Source of the DNA: Silene latifolia | Taxonomy: Eukaryota; Streptophyta; Magnoliopsida; Caryophyllales; Caryophyllaceae | Reading direction: 5' to 3' | NCBI RefSeq assembly: GCF_048544455.1 | Contig: NC_133530.1 | Location: 20,141,748-20,205,747, forward strand | Length of the DNA: 64,000 bases | Shown here: positions 22,934-34,821 of the stretch, piece after piece | Layout of the letters: the number at the start of each line of letters is the position of its first letter | Numbering within the stretch: the first letter of the stretch is position 1 | Translations under genes and position numbers: made by a program | The notes under the pieces: model-generated | Seen by the model: only the letters and a program-made list of their open reading frames with translations | Told to the model about the DNA's origin: nothing | Database searches by the model: none

Positions 22934-23691
22934 GGCTCCGTTTGGTAAAACTAGCTGAAAAACTACCTGAAACCTGAAAAGCTACCTGAAACCTTAAAAG
23001 GTAGCTGAAAATTATGACATGAAAAGGTACCTGATTTTTATTAAAAACTGTTTGGAAGACTAGCTGAAAAGGTAGCTAATATTTGGTCAAATGACGTAAA
23101 AGGACATGGCTTATTATTGTTATCATTTATGTTTTTATTATTATTATTGTGTTATTGTCGTTGGCATTGTTAGTAATTATAAAAAAATGCAATTTTTTTC
23201 ACTATAATTGCACAAGTCTTCAACATGTTTCAAAATGACGGAAACAATAATTAAAGTATCACGATAACGTAAAAAAAAATATCAAACAATATATCAAAAA
23301 AATGTATTTTATGTATACGAAGTAAGTTTTCTATTAAACCATACATAAAAATAGTTAATTAAATTGCACCCTAAATTAAAGTATTGATATTATCACGGAC
23401 GCTTTTCATTTCCGTAAAAACTATTTAATTGGATTTATTTGAGATCATAATATAAAAAATAATAATATTGGAGTAATATATAAAAAGTTGAAGAGTAAAA
23501 AAGGTAAGCAAAATACAATCAGGTACCTGAAATCCCAAATGCTACCCTGGGTAGCATTTCATTTCAGCTACCTTTTTTGCTATAAAATGCTACTTGCCAA
23601 ACGCGTTCAAGAAAATAAGCTACCTGAAATTTTTGTGAAAAAAGCTACTTCGATGAAAAAAGGTACCTGAAATGCGCTACCAAACAGAGCC
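22934..23691. mobile_element. MITE of the GGCTCTGTTTGG family, complete
   Basis: 758 bp with terminal inverted repeats GGCTCCGTTTGGTA and TACCAAACAGAGCC (right end GCGCTACCAAACAGAGCC). Sub-terminal repeats of GGTACCTGAAA and AGCTGAAAA run inverted at the two ends. No ORF of note. Target duplication is not clear because it lies in the microsatellite. Related copies are at 11246 and 62593. Confidence 0.75.
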
Positions 23692-23694
23692 TTA

Positions 23695-24370
23695 GGGGGT
23701 GTTTGGCCAAGCTTTATAAGTGCTTTTATAATTGTAAAAGTAGAAGTTGGGCCAAACACTATAATTTAGGGAGATAAAAAACTAATTTTGAAAAGTCAGA
23801 AGTTAATAAAAAGCTACTAGAAACAGAAGCACCAAATTGATGCTTCTGCTTCTACTTCTCCCAAAAACTCTTAGGATTATGGAAACTAAAAAAAAAACTA
23901 AAAAGGAGTAGTAGGCCAAACACATCAATTTGTTAAGAAATTACTTTTACAAAAATTAGGCCAAACAACCACAACTTTTTCAAAAAGTAGTTTATGAAAA
24001 AACTCATTCTAGAAAGTAAAAGTTATTTCATACTCCCTCCCAGTCACTATAATGTTCCCTCTTTCCCAAAACGGATTATTCAAGTAATGTTCCCCTTTCT
24101 ATTTTTAGAAACTTTTACTCTTATTTTATTCATTCCTCTCTCCTATCATCAAACCCCACACAACTCTTTTACTACTATTTTATTACTTTCCTTTATGTTT
24201 TGGCCCCACAATTCTTTATTTAACTACTAATAATTCATCCCTCTCTCCTATCACCAACCCCACACAACTATTTTACTCTTATTTTAATACTTTTCCTTAA
24301 GTATCGTGCCATTATCAAAGGGGAACATTATGACGACTGGGAGGGAGTATAAATTAGGCCAAACAACACC
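23695..24370. mobile_element. Tourist-like MITE hosting a nested Stowaway
   Basis: Ends GGGGGTGTTTGGCC and GGCCAAACAACACC, with TTA on both sides (23692-23694, 24371-24373). Repeats of TAGGCCAAACA occur inside. It directly abuts the MITE at 22934-23691 and contains the Stowaway at 24033-24347. Confidence 0.75.
24033..24347. mobile_element. Stowaway-like MITE nested in a Tourist-like MITE
   Basis: 315 bp with inverted ends CTCCCTCCCAGTC / GACTGGGAGGGAG and TA duplications (24031-24032, 24348-24349). Similarity between the arms continues as ATAATGTTCCCC. Confidence 0.85.
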
Positions 24371-24373
24371 TTA

Positions 24374-24516
24374 GCTTACCTTTTTACTAGACTTAGCTTT
24401 GCTGTTGCTAAGGGTGTGAGAGCCCAGATTGTCTCTCGGCTCCCCACCAATTTCATGTAAACTTTTATTTTTCTTTTAATGAAAGCTGCGCGTATCCTTT
24501 AAAAAAAATAAAAATA

Positions 24517-24587
<71 letters not shown>
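24374..24587 (+). mobile_element. LINE-like 3' tail and (AAT)n microsatellite
   Basis: 24374-24500 has the look of a plant L1 3' end (GTAAACTTTTATTTTTC, TTTTAATGAAAGC) followed by an A-rich tail and an (AAT)n run at about 24517-24587. No reverse transcriptase sequence remains. Low certainty. Confidence 0.4.
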
Positions 24588-24826
24588 CTAGAAATTAATC
24601 TTAAAAACGGAATATTTAGTAAAATATCTTCAAATGAATTTTTACTTAATTGAAAACCTAAATCAGTTAAAATATATAAATCGAAATCTTGACCATATAT
24701 AGATTTCCTAGATTAAAGCAAACTATATAAATATAAAAGATTAATTAAAAAGGAAAATAATTCCATACTTGGGAGTTGGGATTCCTCATAGAAGAAATTA
24801 AAGAGTAGTGCCGGTGCAAACGAACA
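24588..24826. promoter_or_regulatory. 5' flank of the A-type gene at 24827
   Basis: A/T-rich. The last 30 bases (GTAGTGCCGGTGCAAACGAACA) match the A-gene leader elsewhere (GTACTGCCGGCGCAA). A B-type partner and the rest of the bidirectional spacer are absent: this A gene has lost its divergent neighbour. Confidence 0.5.
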
Positions 24827-26011
24827 ATGGCAGGCATAGCTTTTGCGCTAAGAGCACTAAAGCATATTACCCCAATGACCGGTACCAGCACGATGACCGC
24901 CACAAGACGGTTCTCGATATTATTACCACCGACACCGGCACCATGGCTACGGGTACCAAACGATATGAGCGAATCGTCGTTTGTTGATTTTGAAAATTTC
25001 TACAACATTGTAGACAAGAGACATGTCAAGTATGATATGAACGATGTATACGGTGCCGACTATGACCTATTATGTGTTGGATCAAGTCGCGGGTCACTCG
25101 CATTTATCTGCGAAGGTAGAAAGTTGTATCTCTGTAATCCCTACATTGGCGGGGGTTACAAAGGCCGTCTCTACGGTGATGAAGAGTTTGACGATGTTGA
25201 CGAATCTAATTGTGGTCTTCACTCGTCAACCCGATTCTACATTTTACTCGGCAATAATCCATTCGATATTGCAACATTTCTTTGCTATTCAACTCCTAAA
25301 AACCGAACCCCTAAGAACTTCCATGATTTTTATGTATCAGATAGCGGCAGTTACATTGATTGGACTAGGTACCCTAACCTATTCCACAAGGACGATCCAC
25401 CTATCGTGTATTGTGAGAAGACTAAAACGGTTTATAAACTTTCTTGTAATGGTAGTGAACACGGTCCATGGGTTGTCGAACTTTGGGATATGTCTGATGA
25501 TCGTATAAATGTCACTTCTCGGATTAATGTAGCCCACGATTCTACCTATGGGATTGAGACCTTTGAGAGGGAGTTGAGGGCGCGGTGTCTTCAGGATAGA
25601 TACTTGGTATTGACTGGAGATACTGGTGGGCGAGGAGATCCGGTTTTGCACCTGGTTATAAGGTATCATAACAGGGAGCTAGGCGTTTCTCAGACGCGTG
25701 CAGTGGATGTGTTTAGATTTGATTTGGTTGGGGGGAAGATGAGTTATACGACTGAGCTTGATAATCACGCGTTTTTCATAGGACAAGGAAGTGACTCGTT
25801 TTCCGTACCAGTTGAGCAATGTGGTCCTGGTGGGTTAAAGCCGGATTCAGTTTATATAGCAGATGATTTAAGGGTTTTTGATTTAAAAGACGGATCCATA
25901 ACACCTATTCTAGACACGGGGGATCTGTCTATGACACGATTTCAGTCATTATGGATTTCTCCACCAACAGCGGAGCAGACTGAATTTCATATGAAACTGA
26001 GTTCTCCCTAA
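24827..26011 (+). CDS. A-type DUF295 protein, putatively mitochondrial
   Basis: 394 codons without interruption. N-terminus MAGIAFALRALKHITPMTGT, then ATRRFSILLPP, a basic stretch with an RRF|S processing-type site. Domain landmarks: PWLRVPNDM, NFYNIVDKRHVK, CVGSSRGSLAFICEG, YLVLTGDTGGRGDPV, VYIADDLRVFDLKDG and SLWISPPT. No F-box precedes the propeller, unlike most plant DUF295 proteins. The tail AEQTEFHMKLSSP is unlike other A tails. It stands alone, without an adjacent B partner, because the nearest B copy (20315) is inverted and truncated. The biochemical function of the domain is unknown; mitochondrial targeting is inferred from the presequence. Confidence 0.85.
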   Translation: MAGIAFALRALKHITPMTGTSTMTATRRFSILLPPTPAPWLRVPNDMSESSFVDFENFYNIVDKRHVKYDMNDVYGADYDLLCVGSSRGSLAFICEGRKLYLCNPYIGGGYKGRLYGDEEFDDVDESNCGLHSSTRFYILLGNNPFDIATFLCYSTPKNRTPKNFHDFYVSDSGSYIDWTRYPNLFHKDDPPIVYCEKTKTVYKLSCNGSEHGPWVVELWDMSDDRINVTSRINVAHDSTYGIETFERELRARCLQDRYLVLTGDTGGRGDPVLHLVIRYHNRELGVSQTRAVDVFRFDLVGGKMSYTTELDNHAFFIGQGSDSFSVPVEQCGPGGLKPDSVYIADDLRVFDLKDGSITPILDTGDLSMTRFQSLWISPPTAEQTEFHMKLSSP

Positions 26012-26956
26012 GTAAAATGCAACTCAAATTATCATGCTCTTCCCATTCTCACTTGTTTTAATCATTTTGTTCCTTGTTTTCATTTTGTTTGAGATATACT
26101 ACGAATTACTTGGTACACTTTCTTTTTGTTGCTCCCCATTTTATTTTTCTTATTATTTTCCTTTTGATTTTATTTTTGTGAAAAACTAAGTAGCAAATTA
26201 CTAAATGAAGAGAAAATAAAGGTTCCGAGAGAATTAAATGGCTTGAGTCTAATATTCCGTCTTGGATTATCACACCAATTAAAGGATGAACTAAACTAAT
26301 CGAAAGACTACCAAATTAAAGGATGAACTCTGCTGAATTTTCAGCAAAGACGAGTCTTACAGTATCCTTTCAGCGTACCAATTTATTAGATGGGCGAAAT
26401 CAGAATATGCAGATTAATTTGGGCAACACGAATGTTGAACTCGGGTGAAAAGATTCATTTTGCGAATTGCGTGCAGGAATAATGCCTGCTATTCCTGTAA
26501 AACAAAAGTTAGACATCCTGGTAATACAGAAGACATCCTTCAATTCTTGTAATTTTGTACTGTCCTTTTGAGGAAAAATATTTATACTACAGTTTCTCAT
26601 TGTTATATCACCCAAGATCGTATCAAGAAGGCCATACGATAAATTTACAATTTTCATTGGCATGTATTCATCATTCATCAGTCACCATTCACGTTCTTAA
26701 ACTCCAAACCAAACAACATTTCAATGAGAAACTGTAGTATAAACAACATTTCAATGACAACAATTGACTGAGACACCTCAAAATGGAATAGGACAACAAA
26801 TGTCAGGGACAGAGGGAGTATAATAAAAACGATGTTTTGTAACGAAATTTCTGAAGAACATAGGGGATAAAAAATCCATAAAAACACCTTGATGTAATAA
26901 CTAGCTAGAAATAAGGATAATTGTAATCAAACGTAAACAACTAGTTGAATTGAAAA
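26012..26956. other. Tail-to-tail spacer (A 3' flank to B 3' flank)
   Basis: No gene. 26490-26720 parallels 18290-18640, and 26800-26956 parallels 19080-19240 (B-type 3' flank: CTAGCTAGAAATAAGG, AATCAAACGTAAA). A truncated Stowaway end lies at about 26785-26819. A short local duplication around AACAACATTTCAATGA occurs at about 26714-26755. Confidence 0.55.
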
Positions 26957-28135
26957 TCATGAAGCAAAAGACGGAGGAGCAACCCAGTAAGCTTGAGGAC
27001 GAATGTAGGCAAGATCCCCCCTAAGAGAATGAAATGGTGTTATACATTTTGTTTCCAAGTCATAGTAACCGAAATCATCAGCAACATACACACAATTCGA
27101 CTTGAGCTCTGAACATTCGCGAGTTGAGATGAAAAACGGCTCGCTATTTCTTCCTAAGAAGAGCGCCTGATCACCTATTGACTCTACACATTTCACCTCT
27201 CCGTCACCCTTTAAATCAATCTCAAACAATTTGATATCTTTAGTTTCGACTCCAACCCCAACCTCTTTAGCTAAAGGCCTAATGACCAGGAACAGACGTG
27301 GATCATTTTCTTCGGTTACCACTAGGTATTTCTTGAAACTATGGTCCTCTGAATACTTAAAGAACTCCCCGTATTTTTCAATAATTTTTGAATCGATAGG
27401 CAAATCCAGACTCTTTTTCTCATTTTTATCGTTTTCTAAAGGATGCCACCAGATAATTTGGAGATTATTCCCGGAGTCGTCCAAGTGTAATTCGTACACA
27501 GTGTTCACCTTCCTGTTGTACGCCACTCGAGATATTGAATTTACTGGGCCTTCTTGTTTCTCCCATCCATTCTCGTTACCAATCTGAAAACCATGGCCAA
27601 ATCGTTGTCTGTCACGGCCCTTCTTATAGGAACAACCCATATCTTCGATTGTCGTTAGGAATTGATAAGTTGTATCTTGCCTATCTTCCATTATAACTGA
27701 AAAGTTATTTGACAGTGGATCACCAGCCAGAGTGAAATTTAACCCTTCTCTATATATTGAAAGCCCAGAAGGTGTAGGTAACTCGCGACAGCTCGCTTTA
27801 GTAACATAAGGGTTAGCCAGGAATAGACCACAATCCGAATCAGTTTCGAATGCAACCCACCCTTTGGCCGACCCCACGCACTTTGTGTTGAATGGAACGC
27901 TCCCATGTGCTATCGAACGGTCGATCTTGACAATTGATTTGTCCATTATGTTCCAGTAGTTATCAATTGGACCATACGGACCGTCTTCAACGTCAGGAGG
28001 AAGCATAAGCCATGGTGTTGATAAAATTGGCAATGATGGCTTGTACAAGTTCTTGGAAATTATTGATGATGATGAAAATTGTCGATACGGTTTTAATTTA
28101 TGGAGAGAACGATTCAGAATGTTGCGTAGAGCCAT
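26957..28135 (-). CDS. B-type DUF295 protein, putatively mitochondrial
   Basis: 392 codons from the ATG at 28133-28135. An upstream in-frame Met exists, but MALRN is the start conserved among B genes. Presequence MALRNILNRSLHKLKPY, then RQFSSSSII, with an R-x-F|S type cleavage site. Then PWLMLPPDVEDGPYGP, NIMDKSIVKIDR, CVGSAKGWVAF, FLANPYVTKASC, FTLAGDPLSNNF, the variable loop (about residues 150-190, the longest among the B genes), FLGRNSEPFFIST, NCVYVADDFGYYDLE and YWVAPPSFAS. No F-box. The divergent A partner is missing: only its leader and 3' flank remain at 28320-28360 and from 29515. Confidence 0.88.
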   Translation of the reverse strand: MALRNILNRSLHKLKPYRQFSSSSIISKNLYKPSLPILSTPWLMLPPDVEDGPYGPIDNYWNIMDKSIVKIDRSIAHGSVPFNTKCVGSAKGWVAFETDSDCGLFLANPYVTKASCRELPTPSGLSIYREGLNFTLAGDPLSNNFSVIMEDRQDTTYQFLTTIEDMGCSYKKGRDRQRFGHGFQIGNENGWEKQEGPVNSISRVAYNRKVNTVYELHLDDSGNNLQIIWWHPLENDKNEKKSLDLPIDSKIIEKYGEFFKYSEDHSFKKYLVVTEENDPRLFLVIRPLAKEVGVGVETKDIKLFEIDLKGDGEVKCVESIGDQALFLGRNSEPFFISTRECSELKSNCVYVADDFGYYDLETKCITPFHSLRGDLAYIRPQAYWVAPPSFAS

Positions 28136-28360
28136 CATGATTTCTTGATTACAGGTCAATCGGATCGACGATAGGTGCGTGATGAAATCTCCTCAAATAG
28201 AAGAGTTTCTTGTTTACAAAGCTTTTGATATCTAACTGATAATATAAATTTTTCTTAGCAATATATCAAAAGATATTTATTATTTATACAATCAAGGAAA
28301 ATATCTAAATCTTCTCGAAACAAACCTCAGTAAAATTACAGAGTACTGCCGCGTCTGCCG
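28136..28360. promoter_or_regulatory. Former bidirectional spacer of the B gene at 26957
   Basis: Contains the shared block AGAGTTTCTTGTTTACAAAG and GATATC, an A-side TATA-like ATTTATACAATCA, the AATATCTAAATCTTCTC block and the A-gene leader GAGTACTGCCGCGTCTGCCG. The A start codon expected after the leader is not there. B-directed transcription could still use this region. Confidence 0.55.
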
Positions 28361-28529
28361 GTGCTTGAGGAGCCAAATGCCAAATTGGGTCAGTCAGGTT
28401 AGATTTGTGTCGGGTCTGGTTGGGTCCTATCTGATTCGGACCATAACGAGTCAGCCTACCTTTTTTGGTCGACTCTGAGGGTTCGGTCAGGTCGTTATCG
28501 AGTCCGGTCATTTCGGGTCAAATGATGTG

Positions 28530-28568
28530 TTGGGTCGGGTCGGGTCGGGTCGGGTCGGGTCGGGTCGG
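28530..28568. repeat. (GGGTC)n microsatellite
   Basis: About seven perfect GGGTC/TCGGG units inside a wider region rich in the same motif. Confidence 0.85.
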
Positions 28569-28673
28569 GTTTGAGTCGGTTATTATCGGGCCTAATTAAC
28601 TTATCACATTATTTCAATTTTTGACCATTTAACTTTAGTTTTCAACCGTTGTTTTGTTTGTTTAATTATTCCA

Positions 28674-28706
28674 CCAGTTTTAAACCCGTGCAAATTTTGC
28701 ACGGGT
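28674..28706 (-). mobile_element. Helitron-like 3' terminus
   Basis: On the - strand the hairpin ACCCGTGC...GCACGGGT is followed by TTAAAA and CTGG, fitting the hairpin-plus-CTRR pattern. The other end was not found. Confidence 0.4.
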
Positions 28707-29514
28707 ATGTATTTGGGCCGGTATTAATGTTTTTGGATGTATATTTTTTTTTTTTTTGCATTTCTATTGTACTTATCTAGTTGGTCTGAATTAGCGATCT
28801 ACATAATTAATGTTTAAACTTGTTACAATACGTGTTCACATGCAATGGTTTAAGAAGAAATAACAAAGGATATTTTTTTAAAAAAATATATCGTACTATC
28901 TAATTTTTAAAAATTATGCATGTAATTTATTAGCATTATATGTAATTCAATCCCGTAATTAAATGTAATTCCTTCTCGAAATTATGTAATTTTATTATTA
29001 TTTCTTTTTTTTTAAATTATGTAATTCATTTATTTGTAATTAGTTTCATTTATTCCGATTTGTAATTCATTCCGCTTATATGCCATTAATTTCATTTATT
29101 CGGGATGTATAAAATTATTTCATAATATTTGTTCTAAGACGGAATTCGTCGCATGTTTGTATAGCCGGAATTCTGAACAAATAAATATATTGCACACTAA
29201 CGGGTCCCACCATAACATGTATTTCCAAAAAAAAGAGGCTGAATTTATGACGTGACACGCCTTGGATTGAGTATTGTCTTCTGAATTAATAAAGATGAGA
29301 TTATTAATATTAAGTCAAATCATATCAAACTAAACAATAAACCAGATTCATTTTGATCAATATTAATCTTAATATTTATCAGCTCACCAATTTAATCGAG
29401 TTTGGTACTTGGGTTGGGTTGGGTTCGCCAGTTCGGGTCATTGGCCATCAGGTCATGTCCGGCTATGAGTTCTTATCGCGTTGGGTCGGGTTAGTCAAAT
29501 TCTAGATGAATAAC

Positions 29515-30115
29515 GTAACAACTTATATATAGTCGTCACCCAAATGAATAACTCAAACAATTACACCGCCCAAATCAAATTCCAGATTCTGATATAACCA
29601 TTTGAAGCACTTGTTTGAAACCGTTCTGATTGGAAATTGTAAGACCTGGCTTTGCTTAAATTCAAGTAGAGTTCATCCTCCGGCGGTCATTCAGTAAATC
29701 TAAACTCGTTAATTGGTATGATAAGTCTAGACGGAATATCAGACGCTAGCCATCAATATATCCCTACCATTTACATCCTAGCTCATAATAATCCATCTAC
29801 GTTAAAATGGGTACATTTTCGTATGATAACAAGTGCCAGGCAAATGAAATTATCATTTTAAGACACCATTAACAATAAAAGAGGTCTGATATTACATTGA
29901 TTGTTAGATTACACTGTAAGTAGGTAAATAAGAGAAAGGTACGAAAAAGAATCAAATATGATCAGTATAAATTAAGTAGAATACCTTGTTGAAATATGCA
30001 GAAGATAATTAAATTGAAGACAAAGTGATGGACTTGAATCCAATCAATCAAAACAACGACAAAATTATAATGGAATAACTTAGCTAGAAATTATAAAAGC
30101 CATAAAAACACCAAT
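29515..30115. other. A-type 3' flank (orphaned) and B-type 3' flank
   Basis: 29520-29830 matches 600-900 (GTCGTCACCCAAATGAATAAC, CATTTGAAGCACTTGTTTG, GGAATATCAGACGCTAGCCA) although no A gene precedes it. 30060-30115 is B-type 3' flank. No gene is seen. Confidence 0.55.
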
Positions 30116-30303
30116 TCAATCTTTATGCAATAACTTAGCAAGATAAACCAGTTTATTTGGAGTTCGAGGGAGTATAATAATATCCGGATACGGTAAAGGA
30201 GGAGCAACCCAGTAAGCTTGAGGACAAATGTTAGCAAGATCCCCAAGTGAAAGATCCCCAAGTGAAAGAAATGGTGTAAGACATTTTGTTTCCAAGTCAT
30301 AGT

Positions 30304-30519
30304 TATAAGAGTTATAGATGTAGGTTAAAAGCTTGTGTATATTACATTGAAAACTGATGAGTATTTATAGGAGTACAAGGAGGGATATTAGGGTATAAAC
30401 AAGATATGCAAGATATACAATTTCCTAATTGACAAGATATACATATTTATGTTGCTATATGTTTAGGTAAGGATTGATATGGAGATATTGGTGTTGCTTG
30501 GGGAATACGTTGGTCAATA
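30304..30519 (-). repeat. 3' LTR of the TA..TA Copia element
   Basis: 216 bp, followed inward by the polypurine tract (complement CGCCCCCGC). Confidence 0.9.
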
Positions 30520-33500
30520 CGCCCCCGCAAGATGGACGTCCGATGAGAAAGGCCAATCTTGGTACGTAAGTTCAAATGATGATCCTTGTGGAGAGGCTTC
30601 GTGAGAATGTCAGCGAGTTGGTCTTTGCTTGCGATGTGTTGTATGCGGATGTGTCCTTGATGAAGTTGTTCTTTGACGAAGTGAAAGGATAGCGCCATGT
30701 GTTTCATTCGAGAGTGAAAGACGGGGTTTTTAGCATATAGTGTAGCGGAAATATTGTCACAAAAGATAGCTGGAGGTTTGGTGACAGCGATATGAAGTTC
30801 AGTAAGGAGGTTTCGAAGCCATAAGGTCTCAGTCGTGACCGTTGCGATTGCACGAAATTCAGCCTCGGTGGTTGAAAGAGCAAGTCCATGTTGTTTCTTG
30901 GATGACCAGGAGATAGGATTACGACCGAGATACACAATGTAGCCTGTCGTCGAGATGTAATTGTCCTTGTCACCGGCATGATCTGCATCACAAAAGGCAT
31001 GAAGACAAGAGGGTGAGTTGCGATGCAATTTTATACCAATGGTTTGAGTGCCTTGCAAGTAGCGTAATAGGCGTTTCAAGGCAGTCCAATGGGTGGCCGT
31101 GGGATGGTGAAGGAATTGAGCAAGACGGTTGATAGCAAAGGCAACGTCGGGCCTGGTTAGTGATAGGTATTGTAAGCTTCCAACAATGGCACGATAGGTT
31201 GCGTGATCTTGAACGGGATTGTGGTCTTCACGAGTCAATGCCGGTGAAGTAGCCATAGGTGTATTGTTTGGTTTGGCTTCAATCATTTTGTATTTGGTCA
31301 ATAGGTCATAAATGTATTTGGATTGATTTAGATGTAAACCAAGGGCATTGGGTGTGACTTCGATGCCTAAGAAATACGACAATGGGCCAAGGTCTTTTAG
31401 CGAGAAACGGTTCGATAATTGTGAGATAAAATGGTGAAGTTGTTTTGGATGTGGTCCAGTGATAATGATGTCATCGACGTAAATAAGCATATAGATAAAG
31501 GTTGTTTGAGTACGTAAAATGAATAAAGACGAGTCAGAAATAGACTGCTTAAAACCATAGGTAATAAGATATGTTTTTAGTTCAGTGTACCAAGCTCGAG
31601 GAGCTTGTTTTAAACCATATATCGCTTTATTGAGTTTGCAAACATAATCAGGTTTAGTTTGTTCAACAAAGCCGGGTGGTTGGGTCATAAATACATCGTC
31701 ATTTAGGGTGCCTTGTAAGAAGGCATTGTTGACGTCTAATTGTCGGAGTGACCACGATTGAGTGACAGCTAAGGACAGGATTAGACGAACTGTTGTAGGT
31801 TTTATAACAGGACTAAATGTTTCGGTATAGTCAATGCCGGGTCTTTGATGAAAGCCCTTCGCAACAAGGCGAGCCTTGTGTTGTTTGAGGGTGTCATCCG
31901 GATTGTATTTGTTGCGAAAAACCCATTTACAGCCGATAATATTTTGAGCTGAGTTGCGTGGGACAAGGGACCAAGTGGAGTTCTTTTCGAGTGCAGTGAA
32001 CTCATCTTGCATAGCTTGTCTCCAATGTGGAAGAACAAGCGCTTGCTTGACGGTATTGGGGAGGTTGTCGATGGATGGAGAGGCATGTGCGAGATTGGCA
32101 TAGCGAGGATTTGGTTTGCGAATGTTATTGTCTAGTCGAGTGGTTATGGTTTTGTTTGGGGGGGGGGGGGGTTGGTTATCCGAGGAGCACGAGTGGCAGG
32201 TGTAGGGATAGGAGTGGCAGCGGAGGGAACGGAGGTGGTGGAGGGTGTAGGAGTTTGAGGGGTGGAGGAGGTAGAGGAGGATGGTGGCGAGGTAGAAGGG
32301 GGCAGAGTAGAGGAGAGGGGTTCGGTGGAGGGTGGTAGTTGGGTCGATGGGCGCCTGGTGTAAACAATGGTGATGGGTTTGGGTATGCGAGGGGAGGGAG
32401 TGGTGGTAGGAGGTGTAGAGGTGGTCTCTGGATGGGGCAGCAGCGGAATATGAAGGGAACACCAATCATCAGGTTGTGCGGCAGTAGATGAGGACGAATT
32501 GGATTGGCGAAATGGATATTCGTCATCGATGAATTTAACATGTCTTGAGGTATAAATCCTATGCGTTTTGGGGTCGAGGCAGTGATACGCGCTTTGAGTA
32601 TTGGAATACCCAACGAAGATGCATGCAGTAGAACGGTTTTCGAGTTTATGTTTGGTATATGGGCGGAGCCATGGATAACAGAGGCATCCGAAATTGTGAA
32701 GTTTATCGTAGTTGGGTTTAGCATTATGTAATTTAAAATATGGGGAATCACCATTTAAGGTCTTCGTAGGTAGGCGATTAATGAGATAGGTGGCGGTACT
32801 AAAAGCGAATGGCCAATAGGAGGTGGGTAGGCCTGCGTGATTAAGTAAGGCGAGACCGGTTTCTACAATGTGACGATGTCTACGCTCGGCATAGCCATTG
32901 TGTTCCGGGGTATGTGGTGGAGAGGTAAAATGAGAAATTCCGTCATTGAGAAGGGAGTGATTTAATTTAATGTATTCTCCACCATTATCGGAGAAGAAAC
33001 GTTTTATTGGTCGGGCAAAATATTTTTCAACGAGATTTTTAAATTGATTAAAAACTTAAGTGGTTTCGGACTTGCGTTTTAATGGATATAGCCAAGTATA
33101 TTTGGTAAAATGATCGACGAATATAACGTAGTATTTGTAGTTGTCTCGAGATGCTACTGGGCTAGTCCATAAGTCCGAAAATAAGAGGTCTAAAGGAGCA
33201 GTGGAACGTAATGACGAATTGTAAAAAGGGAGCTTCTTGCTCTTAGACACACAACACGCAGGACAGTAATCGAAATTGGGTAAATTTTTATTCATAAGTT
33301 TGATTACATCATACGAGGGATGACCGAACTTATGGTGCCATGATATTGGCGTGGTTCCTTTTTCTTTGACGGCAGCGTGAGCGACGGGTTTAGGTGGGCT
33401 CCATTCGTAAATTCCCTTGGTTGCTCGGCCCTGGAGGATCGTTTTCCCGGTTTTGAGTTCCTTTACAAAAAACGAATTGTGTGAGAAAATTACATAAGCG

Positions 33501-34821
33501 TTATTATCAGCACATAATTGCGAAATGGATATAATATTTCGAGAAATTTTCGGTACATGGAGAACATTATTGAATTGTAATTTGTGCATGGTGAACGAAC
33601 CTGTATGCTCGATGGGAAGGGCGGAGCCATCACCAATAAGTAAGTCGTCGATGCCGTCATATGGTGAATGGAATGCTAGGGTGTCGAGGTCATGAGTTAA
33701 GTGATGGGATGCACCACTATCAAGAAGAAAGTTGTGGTTTGGTTGAGAACCATAATTAGCGAGGTGAGCTTGAGGTTGTCTCGGATGCTGACGATAATTG
33801 GGTTCGGGGAAGACAATGTTCGGGAAAAGTTTCCGGAACAAAGGGCAGTTTGCAATGACGTGATCCGTCTCTCGACACCATTGACATTGTCCTTTGAATG
33901 GACGAGGGTTGGCATTGGTGTAGGCTGGTTGTTGAGGTGTGTGCGAGTAGGCTGGTTGTTGAGCAGGGGGGTTTTGTTGGCGAGAATAGCCACGGTTGTG
34001 GTGCTGCGGGTTGCGATATGCAGCGTTGGCAGAGGGTGAGAAGTGGGTCGTGGTGGTGTCGTGGGTGAGAAGGAGTTCTTGCTGGAGTAGTTTTTCGTGT
34101 AGGGCCTCAAACGTAATTGGAGTATCACGAGCCCGAACGGTTTGAATTACTGGTTTGTAGGTTTCATAATCAAGTCCTTTAAGGACTTGTGCTATGATGT
34201 CTTCGGGGTCAAGTATTTTGCCCATAAGGGCGAGTTGATCGACACAAACTTTTATGGAGTTCATGTAGTCAGAGATGGTTTGGTCCGTCGTTTTGACGAT
34301 TGAATCGAATTTTTGTTTTAGTTGGAGGATGTGTGCCCTAGACGGGTTGGCATAAGTATTGGCAAGGATGTCTCATGCCTCTTTTGCGGTTTTTGCCCGT
34401 ACTATGAGTGGTTGTAGGGCAGAGGTGAGTGTACCCATAAGGGCACCAAGGATTAACCCGTCTTGCTTGAGCCAAGACAGGTAAGCCGGGTTGGGGGTTT
34501 CTTTTTTGGTGTCATCAGTAATGGTTTGAGGTGGTGGTGGTTCGGTGCCATGGACGAATCCAAGGAGGCTAAAACCGAACAAGATGTTGGTTAATTGGAA
34601 CCGCCAAGCCGTGTAGTTAAGCGGGTTCAATTTGACGCAGTTGTTGAGGTTGAGCGAGGTGAGGGGTTTGGCAGTTTCGTGTGGGTTTGGAATCATCGTT
34701 TCAGTGGTGTTGGTGGCCATGGCAGTTGCAGGACACGGGTTGATGGGGTGGCGTGGAAGGCGTTTGAAAGTGGGACGTTTTGGACGAAGGAGGTTGGATC
34801 GATGGGGTCTCGTTGATACCA

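Larger units (their letters stand above)
28361..29514. other. Replacement sequence where an A-type gene is expected
   Basis: No ORF of the family is present. It holds GGTCGGGT-rich sequence, a (GGGTC)n run at about 28530-28568, a Helitron-like terminus at 28674-28706 and A/T-rich sequence with repeated TGTAATTCATT phrases (about 28920-29100). A-type flanking sequence resumes at about 29515. Confidence 0.55.

Noticed and set aside
28530-28568. Interstitial telomere-like repeat
   Set aside because: The unit is GGGTC/TCGGG, not the plant telomere unit TTTAGGG.
32075-32338. Gly-rich + strand ORF
   Set aside because: It is the complement of a low-complexity Pro-rich stretch between integrase and reverse transcriptase of the Copia element at 30304-35037.
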